Source: Chromatocurvus sp046260765
Lineage (GTDB): Bacteria; Pseudomonadota; Gammaproteobacteria; Pseudomonadales; Halieaceae
Assembly (NCBI GenBank): GCA_046260765.1
Contig: JBHEOO010000002.1
Location: forward strand, 62,001 to 126,000
Direction of reading: 5' to 3'
DNA: 64,000 nucleotides
The notes under the pieces are model-generated. The model was not told the DNA's origin and searched no databases. It saw only the letters and a list, made by a program, of their open reading frames with translations. Positions within the stretch are counted from its first letter, which is position 1, and every line of letters starts with the position of its first letter. Of this stretch, positions 25,336 through 33,932 are shown in pieces. The position numbers were made by a program, and so were the translations under genes.

Positions 25336-27090
25336 ATGGATATACAACGCACTCTCTTAATCGGTGCCATTGTTCTTTTGTCGTTCATGCTTCTCACTGA
25401 GTGGGTCGCATTCAAGGATGAGAGGCGAAGCTCCCTCGAGCAGAGCGCGGAGCGTTTAACTTCAAACGGAAAGTCACAGACGCTGAACACGCCGTCTGTT
25501 CGCACGGCTGATTCATCCAGTGCACGCCCAGACGCATCGATGCCGGAAAACACGACCGAAAACACGACCAGCGATCTGCCTCAGGATTTGCCGCCAGCGC
25601 CTGACAACACGGGCGAATCGGTTGCGGAACGCAGCACAGCTGAAGTGAACGAAGACATCATTCAGGTATTCACGGGAACGCTGCAGCTGGCGATTGACCT
25701 GAATGGCGGTGACATCGTTGAGGTTGCCCTTCCCCGACATCTGGCAGACATTAATGATCCGGATACCCCGTTTGTTTTACTCGAACGAAACAGCCGGCGT
25801 ACCTACGTCGCGCAGAGTGGTCTTATCGGCAGAGACGGTATCGACTCGCAGCAGCGCGCGCGCTTCACCAGCGACGCGCGACGCTACGAGCTGGCGCCCG
25901 GGGAAGACACCCTCACTGTCGACCTGCAATGGCAGGGCAACAATGGCATACGTGTCACCAAGCGCTACACCCTTCGCCGTGGTCTGTATCTCGTCGACGT
26001 CAAATATCTCGTCGAGAACAATACGGACCAGCGCTGGCAGGCAAATCTTTTCGGACAGATCAAGCGAGACAGCTCGGAAGCGCCCAGCAGCGATGCCGGC
26101 ATGGGAATGCAGCCTTTCCTCGGCGCCGCGGCGACCCAGCCCGATGACCGGTTCACCAAGTTCTCATTCAAGGACATGGCGGAAGAACCCTTCAAGCGCC
26201 AGCTCACCGGTGGCTGGATGGCCATGATTCAGCACTATTTTCTCAGCGCCTGGATTCCCAATCCGCAACAGACGCACAGCTATAGCACCCGGGTAACGAC
26301 GGATGGCTTCAACATTGCCGGCTTTACCAGCCCGGCGATGGTGGTCGACCCAGGTAACACCGGTTCGACAGCAGCCCAGTTCTATGCCGGCCCCAAAAAC
26401 CAATACCGACTGGAAGAAATTTCGCCCTATCTTGAACTCAGTGTCGACTACGGCTGGCTGTGGTGGATCGCCCAGCCGCTGTTCTGGCTGCTGACACAAA
26501 TCCAGAACCTGGTTGTGAACTGGGGACTCTCCATTATTCTGCTCACGGTAGTGATCAAGGCTGCCTTTTACAAACTGTCCGCTACAAGCTACCGCTCGAT
26601 GGCGAATATGCGTCGTGTGCAGCCAAAAATGCAGGATATCCGCGAACGGCACAGCGACGATAAGCAGAAACAGTCCCAGGCGATGATGGAGCTCTATCGC
26701 AAGGAGAAGATCAATCCACTGGGTGGCTGCCTGCCGATTCTGGTTCAGATGCCGGTTTTCATCGCGCTGTATTGGGTGCTGATGGAAAGTGTCGAACTGC
26801 GCCACGCACCCTTCATACTCTGGATTGACGACCTGTCAGTCATGGACCCCTATTTCGTGCTGCCACTCATGATGGGTGCCAGCATGTGGTTCATGCAGAA
26901 ACTCAATCCACCGCCACCCGATCCGATGCAGGCCAAGATCATGCAGTGGTTGCCTGTCGTCTTTACTTTTTTCTTCCTCTGGTTCCCGGCAGGCCTCGTC
27001 CTTTATTGGGTGGTCAACAACCTTCTGTCCATGGCACAGCAGTGGTACATCACGCGACAGATAGAAAACGCGGCCCGCAAGCCCGCCTGA
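25336..27090 (+). CDS. yidC: Membrane protein insertase YidC
   Basis: YidC inserts proteins, including ATP synthase subunit c (encoded 16 kb away), into the inner membrane. The 584-residue protein has an N-terminal membrane segment (MDIQRTLLIGAIVLLSFMLL), a low-complexity linker, the periplasmic P1 domain (about 110-350) and the conserved insertase core with the hydrophilic-groove region NWGLSIILLTVVIKAAFYK, the cytoplasmic helical hairpin and five membrane segments. It starts at the ATG at 25336, seven bases after yidD. Confidence 0.97.
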   Translation: MDIQRTLLIGAIVLLSFMLLTEWVAFKDERRSSLEQSAERLTSNGKSQTLNTPSVRTADSSSARPDASMPENTTENTTSDLPQDLPPAPDNTGESVAERSTAEVNEDIIQVFTGTLQLAIDLNGGDIVEVALPRHLADINDPDTPFVLLERNSRRTYVAQSGLIGRDGIDSQQRARFTSDARRYELAPGEDTLTVDLQWQGNNGIRVTKRYTLRRGLYLVDVKYLVENNTDQRWQANLFGQIKRDSSEAPSSDAGMGMQPFLGAAATQPDDRFTKFSFKDMAEEPFKRQLTGGWMAMIQHYFLSAWIPNPQQTHSYSTRVTTDGFNIAGFTSPAMVVDPGNTGSTAAQFYAGPKNQYRLEEISPYLELSVDYGWLWWIAQPLFWLLTQIQNLVVNWGLSIILLTVVIKAAFYKLSATSYRSMANMRRVQPKMQDIRERHSDDKQKQSQAMMELYRKEKINPLGGCLPILVQMPVFIALYWVLMESVELRHAPFILWIDDLSVMDPYFVLPLMMGASMWFMQKLNPPPPDPMQAKIMQWLPVVFTFFFLWFPAGLVLYWVVNNLLSMAQQWYITRQIENAARKPA

Positions 27091-27092
27091 GC

Positions 27093-27116
27093 GCAGAGCC
27101 GAACGGCCGGCTCTGC
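27093..27116 (+). other. Perfect 9-bp hairpin between yidC and mnmE
   Basis: GCAGAGCCG (27093-27101) and CGGCTCTGC (27108-27116) can pair perfectly around a six-base loop, three bases after the yidC stop. There is no T-run, so it is not a standard intrinsic terminator. It may protect the upstream mRNA or reduce read-through into mnmE-jetABCD. Confidence 0.5.
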
Positions 27117-27130
27117 CGGCAAGGCATACA

Positions 27131-28513
27131 ATGACGCTAACAGGGCTGCCTGAGGATACAATAGTCGCTATCGCCACCGCGCCAGGGCGTGGCGGTGTTG
27201 GCATTATCCGTCTTTCCGGCGCACAGTCTGGCGCGATTGCGACCCGTCTCACCAATGGCGCAACACTTGCGCCACGCTACGCGACTCGCGTTACCGTGCA
27301 TGATGCCAGGGGCGAACTGCTCGACGATGGCCTTGCGCTGCGTTTCCCGGCGCCACACTCGTTTACCGGTGAGGACGTGGTTGAACTGCACTGCCACGGT
27401 GGGCCGGTACTGCTGGACCTGGTCGTCGAGGCTGCCTGTCATGCCGGTGCCCGTGTCGCTGTTCCCGGTGAATTCTCCCGTCGTGCGTTCCTGAACGACA
27501 AGATTGACCTGGCGCAGGCCGAGGCAATCGCGGATCTCATCAACAGCACGACAGCTGCCGCCGCGCGCAACGCCAGCCGCTCCCTGACCGGCGTATTTTC
27601 TGCCCGGATCGACGGCCTGGTAGAGGCGGTCATTCGCTTGCGCGTTTACGTCGAAGCCTCGATGGACTTTCCGGAAGAGGAAGTAGATTTTCTCGCCGAG
27701 GGGGACGTCGGGAGCCGCCTCGCCGATCTTCTGGCGCAGCTGGATGCGGTGACTGCCGCGGCCCGGCAGGGCAGTCGTATCCGCGAGGGCATGAAGCTGG
27801 TGATTGCCGGTGCGCCCAATGCAGGGAAGTCAAGCCTGCTCAACGCCCTGGCAGGCCGCGACACGGCAATTGTCACGAACGTGGCCGGCACCACGCGTGA
27901 TCTCCTGCGTGAGAATATCGATATCGATGGTCTGCCGCTGCACATTGTGGATACCGCAGGCTTGCGGGAGAGCACGGATGCCGTGGAGCAGGAAGGCATT
28001 CGCCGCGCACTGGTCGAGATCCGTGAGGCAGACCGGGTGTTGCTGGTCGTAGACGACAGCGATCTTCCCGACACCGTGGACGGTGCCAGGCTCTGGCCCT
28101 CTGGTCTTGTGCCACTCCCCGATGCGGCAGACGTTACGTTGATCCGCAACAAGTGCGACCTCAGCGGTCGTACCCCGAGGCTTCTCGATACGCCAGGAGG
28201 CACCGAAATTACCCTGTGCGCCCGATCAGGCCTCGGTGTTGAACTGCTGCGACAGCATTTGCGCGATGCCGCAGGGCTCGATGCCAGTGCCGTGGAAACC
28301 GCTTTCAGTGCGCGCCGGCGACACCTCGAGTCGCTCGCGGGCGCCCGCCGTTATCTCATGTCGGCCATTATCCAGTTGCGCGACTCGGGCGCCGGGGAGC
28401 TGGTTGCAGAAGACCTTCGTTGTTGTCAGGATCAGCTGGGGGATATCACGGGAAAGGTCACCAGCGATCAGTTACTGGGAGAAATCTTCAGCAGCTTCTG
28501 TATCGGTAAGTAA
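27131..28513 (+). CDS. mnmE: tRNA uridine-5-carboxymethylaminomethyl(34) GTPase MnmE
   Basis: MnmE works with MnmG to modify U34 of several tRNAs. The 460-residue protein has the N-terminal folate-binding domain, the inserted G domain with GAPNAGKSSLLNAL (G1), GTTRDLL (G2), DTAGLRES (G3) and NKCDLSG (G4), and the C-terminal FCIGK carrying the catalytic cysteine. It is followed by a single base before the jetA start. In related genomes mnmG usually lies nearby; here the 6.7-kb jet operon separates them. Confidence 0.97.
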   Translation: MTLTGLPEDTIVAIATAPGRGGVGIIRLSGAQSGAIATRLTNGATLAPRYATRVTVHDARGELLDDGLALRFPAPHSFTGEDVVELHCHGGPVLLDLVVEAACHAGARVAVPGEFSRRAFLNDKIDLAQAEAIADLINSTTAAAARNASRSLTGVFSARIDGLVEAVIRLRVYVEASMDFPEEEVDFLAEGDVGSRLADLLAQLDAVTAAARQGSRIREGMKLVIAGAPNAGKSSLLNALAGRDTAIVTNVAGTTRDLLRENIDIDGLPLHIVDTAGLRESTDAVEQEGIRRALVEIREADRVLLVVDDSDLPDTVDGARLWPSGLVPLPDAADVTLIRNKCDLSGRTPRLLDTPGGTEITLCARSGLGVELLRQHLRDAAGLDASAVETAFSARRRHLESLAGARRYLMSAIIQLRDSGAGELVAEDLRCCQDQLGDITGKVTSDQLLGEIFSSFCIGK

Positions 28514-28514
28514 C

Positions 28515-29948
28515 ATGGAGTTTGACTATCTTTGCACCCTGCGCCAGCAACACCCCGGCTGGCGCCTGCTCGCCGCGGACCACGGACCGCTGGTGAGTGC
28601 ATTTACCTATCGCTGCTTTATTGAACCGAATGAGCGCAGCCTGCCGGAAGCGGAGCTGACCGCACGACTTGATGACTTTCTCTACCACCTGCGCGAGCGG
28701 GATGGCGACGCCGCGTTTCCAAAATCGGCTCTTCACTATCTGAACGACTGGGCCGGAGATGAGCGCGCGTGGCTGCGCAAATACTACCCCCGCCACAGCG
28801 ACGAGCCCCACTACGATCTGACCCCGGCAACAGAGAAGGCTGTGAACTGGCTCGTTTCCCTGCAGGGCCAGCACTTCATTGGCGCCGAATCACGCCTGCT
28901 AACGGTGTTTGATCTCCTGCACGAAATCACCCAGGGCACGGAAACCAGCAGGGAGGCCCGGATCGAGGAATTGCTCCGACAAAAAGCGGCGATTGAGGCC
29001 GAGATCGAGGAAATTCATGCCGGCCGCCTGCGACTCATGGATGACACGCGGCTGCGTGAGCGCTTCCTGCAAATGGCGGAAACCGCCCGCGGCCTGCTCT
29101 CGGATTTCCGACAGGTGGAACAGAATTTCCGGCAGCTTGACCGGCAGGTGCGCGAAAAGGTGGCGTCGTGGGAAGGCAGCAAGGGTGACATACTGGAGCA
29201 GGTTTTCGGCGAGCGCGACGCCATCAACGACTCCGACCAGGGTCGCAGCTTCCAGGCGTTCTGGGATTTCCTGATGTCCCCCGCGCGACAGGAAGAACTT
29301 TCCTCTCTGCTGGAGAAGGTAATGGCTCTGGCGCCGATACAGGCTCTGGAGCCCGACCGGCGCCTGCAACGCGTACACTACGACTGGCTGGAAGCCGGCG
29401 AGGTGACCATGCGCACAGTCGCCAGGCTATCAGAGCAGCTGCGGCGCTACCTGGATGACCAGGCCTGGCTGGAAAACCGTCGCATCATGCAGTTGATTCA
29501 TGAGGTGGAGCAGCATGCCCTGGCCATGCGCAGCCAGTCGATTCCACTGGAAATGCCCCTGGATGAGCCGGGCCCCGCCCTGCAACTACCGATGGAGCGG
29601 CCGCTATACCAGGCACCTGTCAAACCTCACATTGAACAGAACACACTGGAAGAAGGTGATGCGGATATCGACGCAGAGGCCCTGTTCGAGCAGGTCTATG
29701 TCGACCGGGAGCAGCTGCGCGGTCGCCTGCGCCGGGCCCTGCAGACGCGTGACCAGATCAGCCTGCCACAGCTGCTGGAACACAGCCCACTCGAACGCGG
29801 ACTGGCTGAACTGGTGACCTGGCTCGCCCTGGCGGACGATGACCCCCGCGCCATCGTTGACGAGACAACGCACTGCACTCTCAGCTGGCGGGACGCCAGT
29901 GGTACGATGCGTCGCGCCGAGCTGCCCCATATTCTTTTCAGTCGCTGA
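28515..29948 (+). CDS. jetA: Wadjet/Mks subunit JetA (MksF, DUF3375)
   Basis: JetA is the kleisin-like subunit of type I Wadjet (MksF in condensin terms), bridging the SMC heads. The ATG at 28515 comes one base after the mnmE stop; the frame is also open upstream inside mnmE, but homology starts at MEFDYLCTLRQQHPGWRLLA. The 477-residue length and the blocks WLRKYYPRHSDEPHYDLTPATEKA and FLMSPARQEEL match the DUF3375 family as I know it. The N-terminal part looks like winged helix, the middle is helical and possibly coiled coil (about 150-220), and the C-terminal part is again compact. jetB starts two bases after its stop. Confidence 0.92.
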   Translation: MEFDYLCTLRQQHPGWRLLAADHGPLVSAFTYRCFIEPNERSLPEAELTARLDDFLYHLRERDGDAAFPKSALHYLNDWAGDERAWLRKYYPRHSDEPHYDLTPATEKAVNWLVSLQGQHFIGAESRLLTVFDLLHEITQGTETSREARIEELLRQKAAIEAEIEEIHAGRLRLMDDTRLRERFLQMAETARGLLSDFRQVEQNFRQLDRQVREKVASWEGSKGDILEQVFGERDAINDSDQGRSFQAFWDFLMSPARQEELSSLLEKVMALAPIQALEPDRRLQRVHYDWLEAGEVTMRTVARLSEQLRRYLDDQAWLENRRIMQLIHEVEQHALAMRSQSIPLEMPLDEPGPALQLPMERPLYQAPVKPHIEQNTLEEGDADIDAEALFEQVYVDREQLRGRLRRALQTRDQISLPQLLEHSPLERGLAELVTWLALADDDPRAIVDETTHCTLSWRDASGTMRRAELPHILFSR

Positions 29949-29949
29949 T

Positions 29950-30555
29950 ATGCCAGACACCGAAACCGATTACGGCCCCGAACTATCCCCCGTACTCATC
30001 GCACTGTTCAAAGGCGTTCTGTATAGGGATCAACAGGAAAACCTGTGGCAGGGCCTGCTCGGTCTTCAGGGTCGCGTTATCGATTATGTGCGGGTGCTCG
30101 GCCTGGATCTGTTCCTGGACGAGGCAGAGGGTTACGCCTACCTTGGCCAGCGCCCTGCGGAAGTCAACGACAAGGATCTGCCGAGGCTGGTACCCCGTCG
30201 CCAGCTTTCCTTCCCGGTCAGCCTGCTGTTGGCCCTGTTACGCAAGAAGCTGGCGGAGCACGACGCCACCGGCGGTGAAACACGCCTGATTATCACTCTG
30301 GAACAGATTGTGGAAACCTTGCGCCTGTTCCTGCCGGACACGGCCAACGAAGCAAAATTGACGGATCGCATCCAGGGCGACGTCAACAAAGTGGTACAGC
30401 TGGGTTTCCTGCGTCGACTGCGGGGCCAGCGCGATCGCTATGAGGTGCGCCGCATCCTGCAGTCTTTTGTCGATGCCCAATGGCTGGGTGAATTTGAACA
30501 GCGGCTAGCCGACTATCGCGCGGACGCCGCTGGCGACCGGAACGGATCCGAATGA
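29950..30555 (+). CDS. jetB: Wadjet/Mks subunit JetB (MksE, DUF4194)
   Basis: JetB is the KITE-like subunit that binds the kleisin JetA. The 201-residue protein shows the DUF4194 pattern: a helical N-terminus (SPVLIALFKGVLYRDQQENL), a winged-helix-like middle with AEGYAYLGQRP and LPRLVPRRQLSFPVSLLLAL, and a C-terminal KVVQLGFLRRLRGQRDRYEV segment. It starts two bases after jetA and its stop overlaps the jetC start at an ATGA, indicating a coupled operon. Small size and position between the kleisin and SMC genes fit type I Wadjet. Confidence 0.9.
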   Translation: MPDTETDYGPELSPVLIALFKGVLYRDQQENLWQGLLGLQGRVIDYVRVLGLDLFLDEAEGYAYLGQRPAEVNDKDLPRLVPRRQLSFPVSLLLALLRKKLAEHDATGGETRLIITLEQIVETLRLFLPDTANEAKLTDRIQGDVNKVVQLGFLRRLRGQRDRYEVRRILQSFVDAQWLGEFEQRLADYRADAAGDRNGSE

Positions 30556-33500
30556 CCATGGAATCCCTCGGACTGGATTTCGCGAGCGGCAACGATCAGG
30601 CCGGTTTTCGCCTGCACAGGCTCGAAATCTACAACTGGGGTACCTTTGACAACCAGGTGTGGCAGCTGCTGCCCAGGGGCGACAACAGTCTGCTGACCGG
30701 GGATATCGGCTCGGGCAAATCGACACTGGTGGACGCCATCACCACACTTCTCGTCCCCGCGCAGCACATCACCTACAACAAAGCGGCCGGTGCTGAGGGC
30801 AAAGAACGCTCCCTGCGCTCCTACGTCCTTGGCCACTACAAGTCGGAGCGGGGGGAGAGCGGCCTGTCCACGCGGGCCGTTGCGCTGAGAGACCATAACA
30901 GCTACTCGGTGATTCTCGGTCACTTCTACAACAGCGGCTACGACACGCACGTCACCCTGGCACAGGTTTTCTGGTGCAAGGACAGCACCGGGCAGCCGGC
31001 ACGATTCTATATCGTGGCAGACAGGCAGGTGGGTATCGCAGAACATTTCGCCAACTTTGGCAGCGATCTGAGCAACCTGCGCAAGCGGCTGCGCCAGGCA
31101 GATGGCGTTGAGCTGTTTGACGCTTTCCCGGCCTATTGCGCTGCTTTTCGTCGCCGCTTCGGCATCGACAACAACCAGGCCATGGAACTGTTCAACCAGA
31201 CCGTCTCCATGAAGTCGGTGGACAACATTACCCGCTTCGTGCGGGAACACATGCTCGAGTCGTTTCCTGTGGATGAGCGCATCGACGCGCTGATCAAGCA
31301 CTTCGACGATCTCAACCGCGCTCACGAGGCGGTGTTGCGAGCCAGGGCCCGGGTTGATGCACTGACGCCCCTGGTGGCAGATCTCGATCAGCATGCAGAG
31401 CGCGAAGAGCAGGCACTGGCCCTGCGCCAGAGCCGCGACGCCCTGCGACCCTGGTTCGCCTTTCTCAAAGGTGAACTGCTGGACAGGCGCCTGGAAAATC
31501 TGGCGCTCGAGGGGGAGAAACTGGCACGCCGCCGCGAGAGTCTTGAACAGCAGCGACGTGACCTGCAGGCTCGCCGCGACGATCTTCGTCAGGCCATCGC
31601 GGAAAATGGTGGTGACCGCCTGCAACGAATCCGCAGTGAACTCCAGCTGCAGCAGCAACACAAGGCACAGCAGCAGGCCAAGTCCGAGCATTACGAGAAG
31701 CTGGCCACGAGTCTGGAATTGCCAGTACCGCGAGACCTCGAAAGCTTTCTCGACAACCGCCACCAGCTGCAATACCACCGGGACGCATGGCAGAGCAGAC
31801 AGGCTGAGTACCAGAACCACATCAATGAAGCCGGCGCAGAACTTCACAATATCCAGCGACAGTACCGGGAGATGGAGCAGGAAATCGACTCTCTGCGCCA
31901 GAGACAGTCGAATATTCCAGCGCGCATGCTGTCGATACGCCAGTCCATGTGTGAATCACTGTCACTCGACGAGACTGCGATTCCCTTCGTCGGCGAACTG
32001 CTGCAGGTGGCAGCCGACGCCCGTGACTGGGAGGGGGCGATAGAGCGCCTCCTGCATAATTTTGGCCTGTCCCTGCTGATTCCCGATGCACACTACGCTG
32101 TGATCACGGATTGGGTGGAACGCACCCACCTGCGGGGACGGCTGGTGTACTTCCGGGTGCGAAAATCTGCGGCAGAGCAGCCTTCAGTGCAGCCGGATTC
32201 CCTGTTTCAAAAGCTGCAGATCCAGCCGGATAGCGAATTCTATAGATGGCTGGAGGCAGAACTGGCGCGTCGGTTTGATTACGTCTGCTGCAGCGACATT
32301 GACAGGTTCCGACGTGAGCGGCGCGCCATCACCCGGGCTGGTCAGATAAAAGGCGGTGGTGGACGCCACGAAAAGGATGACCGACACCGCATCGACGATC
32401 GCGCTCGCTTCGTGCTGGGATGGGACAATCAGGCAAAGATGGAGGCTCTGCTGGCGGAAGCCGACGAGCTTGCTCGTCACGGAGAGGTACTGGCTGCCGA
32501 GATCACGAAAGCGACAAGTGAGCGCAAACGACTGGAAGGCCAACTCCTGAAGCTAGGGCAGCTGGCCATGTTCGAGGACTACGCCGAACTCGACTGGCAT
32601 CCAGCTGCGCAGGCTATCGAGCGTCTGCAGCAGGAGCAACGAGAGCTGGAAGCAACGTCGGACCTGTTACGGCAACTCGAGCAGCAGCTGAAAACCCTTG
32701 ACACGGACCTCAGTGCCACCGAGAACCACCTGTCCTGTCTGGGCAAGGAGGAAGGCGCCAATCAGGCCAAGGTCGACAGTGCCGAACAACAGCGGCAGGA
32801 CTGCCGGATTCTGCTGGAGGCGACACCCGAGGAAGCATTCACCTGGTTTGAAAACCTGTCCGATTACCGGCAGCAGGCACTCGGGGAACACACCCTGACC
32901 GTGGAATCCTGCGAAAACAGGCAGGGTGAGCTTCGCGAGTGGCTGCAAAAGCGTATCGATCAGCAGGACAGGCAGCTCAGCACGCTGCGAGAGCGTATCG
33001 TGCGTGCCATGCAGCAGCACCAGCAGACGTGGCCCCTCGAAAGTCGCGAGGTGGATGTCAGTCTGCATTCCGGAGACGACTACCGCGACATGCTGAAGAG
33101 CCTTATGGCAGACGATCTGCCGCGTTTCGAAGCCCGCTTCAAGGCACTGCTCAACGAAAACACCATTCGTGAAGTTGCGGCGTTTCAGGGACAACTGCAC
33201 AGGGAGCGCCAGGCGATTCGCGAGCGCATCGAGACAATCAATCGCTCATTGCAGGGTATCGATTACAACCCCGGACGCTATATCAAGCTGCTTGCCGAAT
33301 CCGCCAATGACCGCGAGATCGTGGAGTTTCAGCAGGAGTTGCGCGCGTGCACAGAGGGGGCATTGAGCGGCAACGAAGACGAGCAGTACACCGAGCAGAA
33401 ATTCCTTCAGGTCAAGCACATCATCGAACGTTTCCGGGGACGAGAGGGTACCGGTGAGCTGGACAAGCGCTGGACGCGCAAGGTAACCGACGTACGCAAC

Positions 33501-33932
33501 TGGTACGTGTTCTCTGCCTCCGAGCGCTTTCAGGAAGACGATCGTGAGCACGAGCACTACACGGACTCCGGCGGCAAGTCCGGCGGCCAGAAAGAAAAGC
33601 TGGCCTACACCGTCCTCGCGGCCAGCCTGGCTTACCAGTTCGGCCTCGAATGGGGGGAGCAGCGATCCCGCACCTTTCGCTTCGTTGTTATCGATGAGGC
33701 TTTTGGACGTGGCTCGGATGAATCCGCACGCTACGGGCTGGAGCTTTTCAAACGCCTGAACCTGCAGCTACTGATCGTGACGCCTTTACAGAAAATCCAC
33801 ATTATCGAGCCCTATGTCGCTAACGTGGGTTTTGTGCACAACAGGGACGGGCGGCAATCTCTGTTGCGCAACCTGACCATCGAAGAATACCGGGCAGAAA
33901 AACAGGCCCGGGAGCGTATCCAGCTGCAATGA
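30552..33932 (+). CDS. jetC: Wadjet/Mks SMC-like ATPase JetC (MksB)
   Basis: JetC is the SMC-like motor that extrudes DNA loops. The 1126-residue protein has an N-terminal head with Walker A GDIGSGKST (50-58), long coiled-coil arms (about 270-470 and 640-950) around a hinge-like region (about 500-600), and a C-terminal head with signature SGGKSGGQ (1006-1013) and Walker B VVIDEAFGRGSDES (Asp1048, Glu1049). The DEAFGRGSDES form is characteristic of the MksB/JetC branch rather than of canonical SMC or MukB. It overlaps jetB and jetD by four bases each. Confidence 0.95.
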   Translation: MTMESLGLDFASGNDQAGFRLHRLEIYNWGTFDNQVWQLLPRGDNSLLTGDIGSGKSTLVDAITTLLVPAQHITYNKAAGAEGKERSLRSYVLGHYKSERGESGLSTRAVALRDHNSYSVILGHFYNSGYDTHVTLAQVFWCKDSTGQPARFYIVADRQVGIAEHFANFGSDLSNLRKRLRQADGVELFDAFPAYCAAFRRRFGIDNNQAMELFNQTVSMKSVDNITRFVREHMLESFPVDERIDALIKHFDDLNRAHEAVLRARARVDALTPLVADLDQHAEREEQALALRQSRDALRPWFAFLKGELLDRRLENLALEGEKLARRRESLEQQRRDLQARRDDLRQAIAENGGDRLQRIRSELQLQQQHKAQQQAKSEHYEKLATSLELPVPRDLESFLDNRHQLQYHRDAWQSRQAEYQNHINEAGAELHNIQRQYREMEQEIDSLRQRQSNIPARMLSIRQSMCESLSLDETAIPFVGELLQVAADARDWEGAIERLLHNFGLSLLIPDAHYAVITDWVERTHLRGRLVYFRVRKSAAEQPSVQPDSLFQKLQIQPDSEFYRWLEAELARRFDYVCCSDIDRFRRERRAITRAGQIKGGGGRHEKDDRHRIDDRARFVLGWDNQAKMEALLAEADELARHGEVLAAEITKATSERKRLEGQLLKLGQLAMFEDYAELDWHPAAQAIERLQQEQRELEATSDLLRQLEQQLKTLDTDLSATENHLSCLGKEEGANQAKVDSAEQQRQDCRILLEATPEEAFTWFENLSDYRQQALGEHTLTVESCENRQGELREWLQKRIDQQDRQLSTLRERIVRAMQQHQQTWPLESREVDVSLHSGDDYRDMLKSLMADDLPRFEARFKALLNENTIREVAAFQGQLHRERQAIRERIETINRSLQGIDYNPGRYIKLLAESANDREIVEFQQELRACTEGALSGNEDEQYTEQKFLQVKHIIERFRGREGTGELDKRWTRKVTDVRNWYVFSASERFQEDDREHEHYTDSGGKSGGQKEKLAYTVLAASLAYQFGLEWGEQRSRTFRFVVIDEAFGRGSDESARYGLELFKRLNLQLLIVTPLQKIHIIEPYVANVGFVHNRDGRQSLLRNLTIEEYRAEKQARERIQLQ

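Noticed and set aside
30513..31847. 444-codon minus-strand open frame opposite jetC and the jetB end
   Set aside because: It is antisense to the JetC N-terminal head, whose motifs are certain. It has low-complexity composition and no family pattern.
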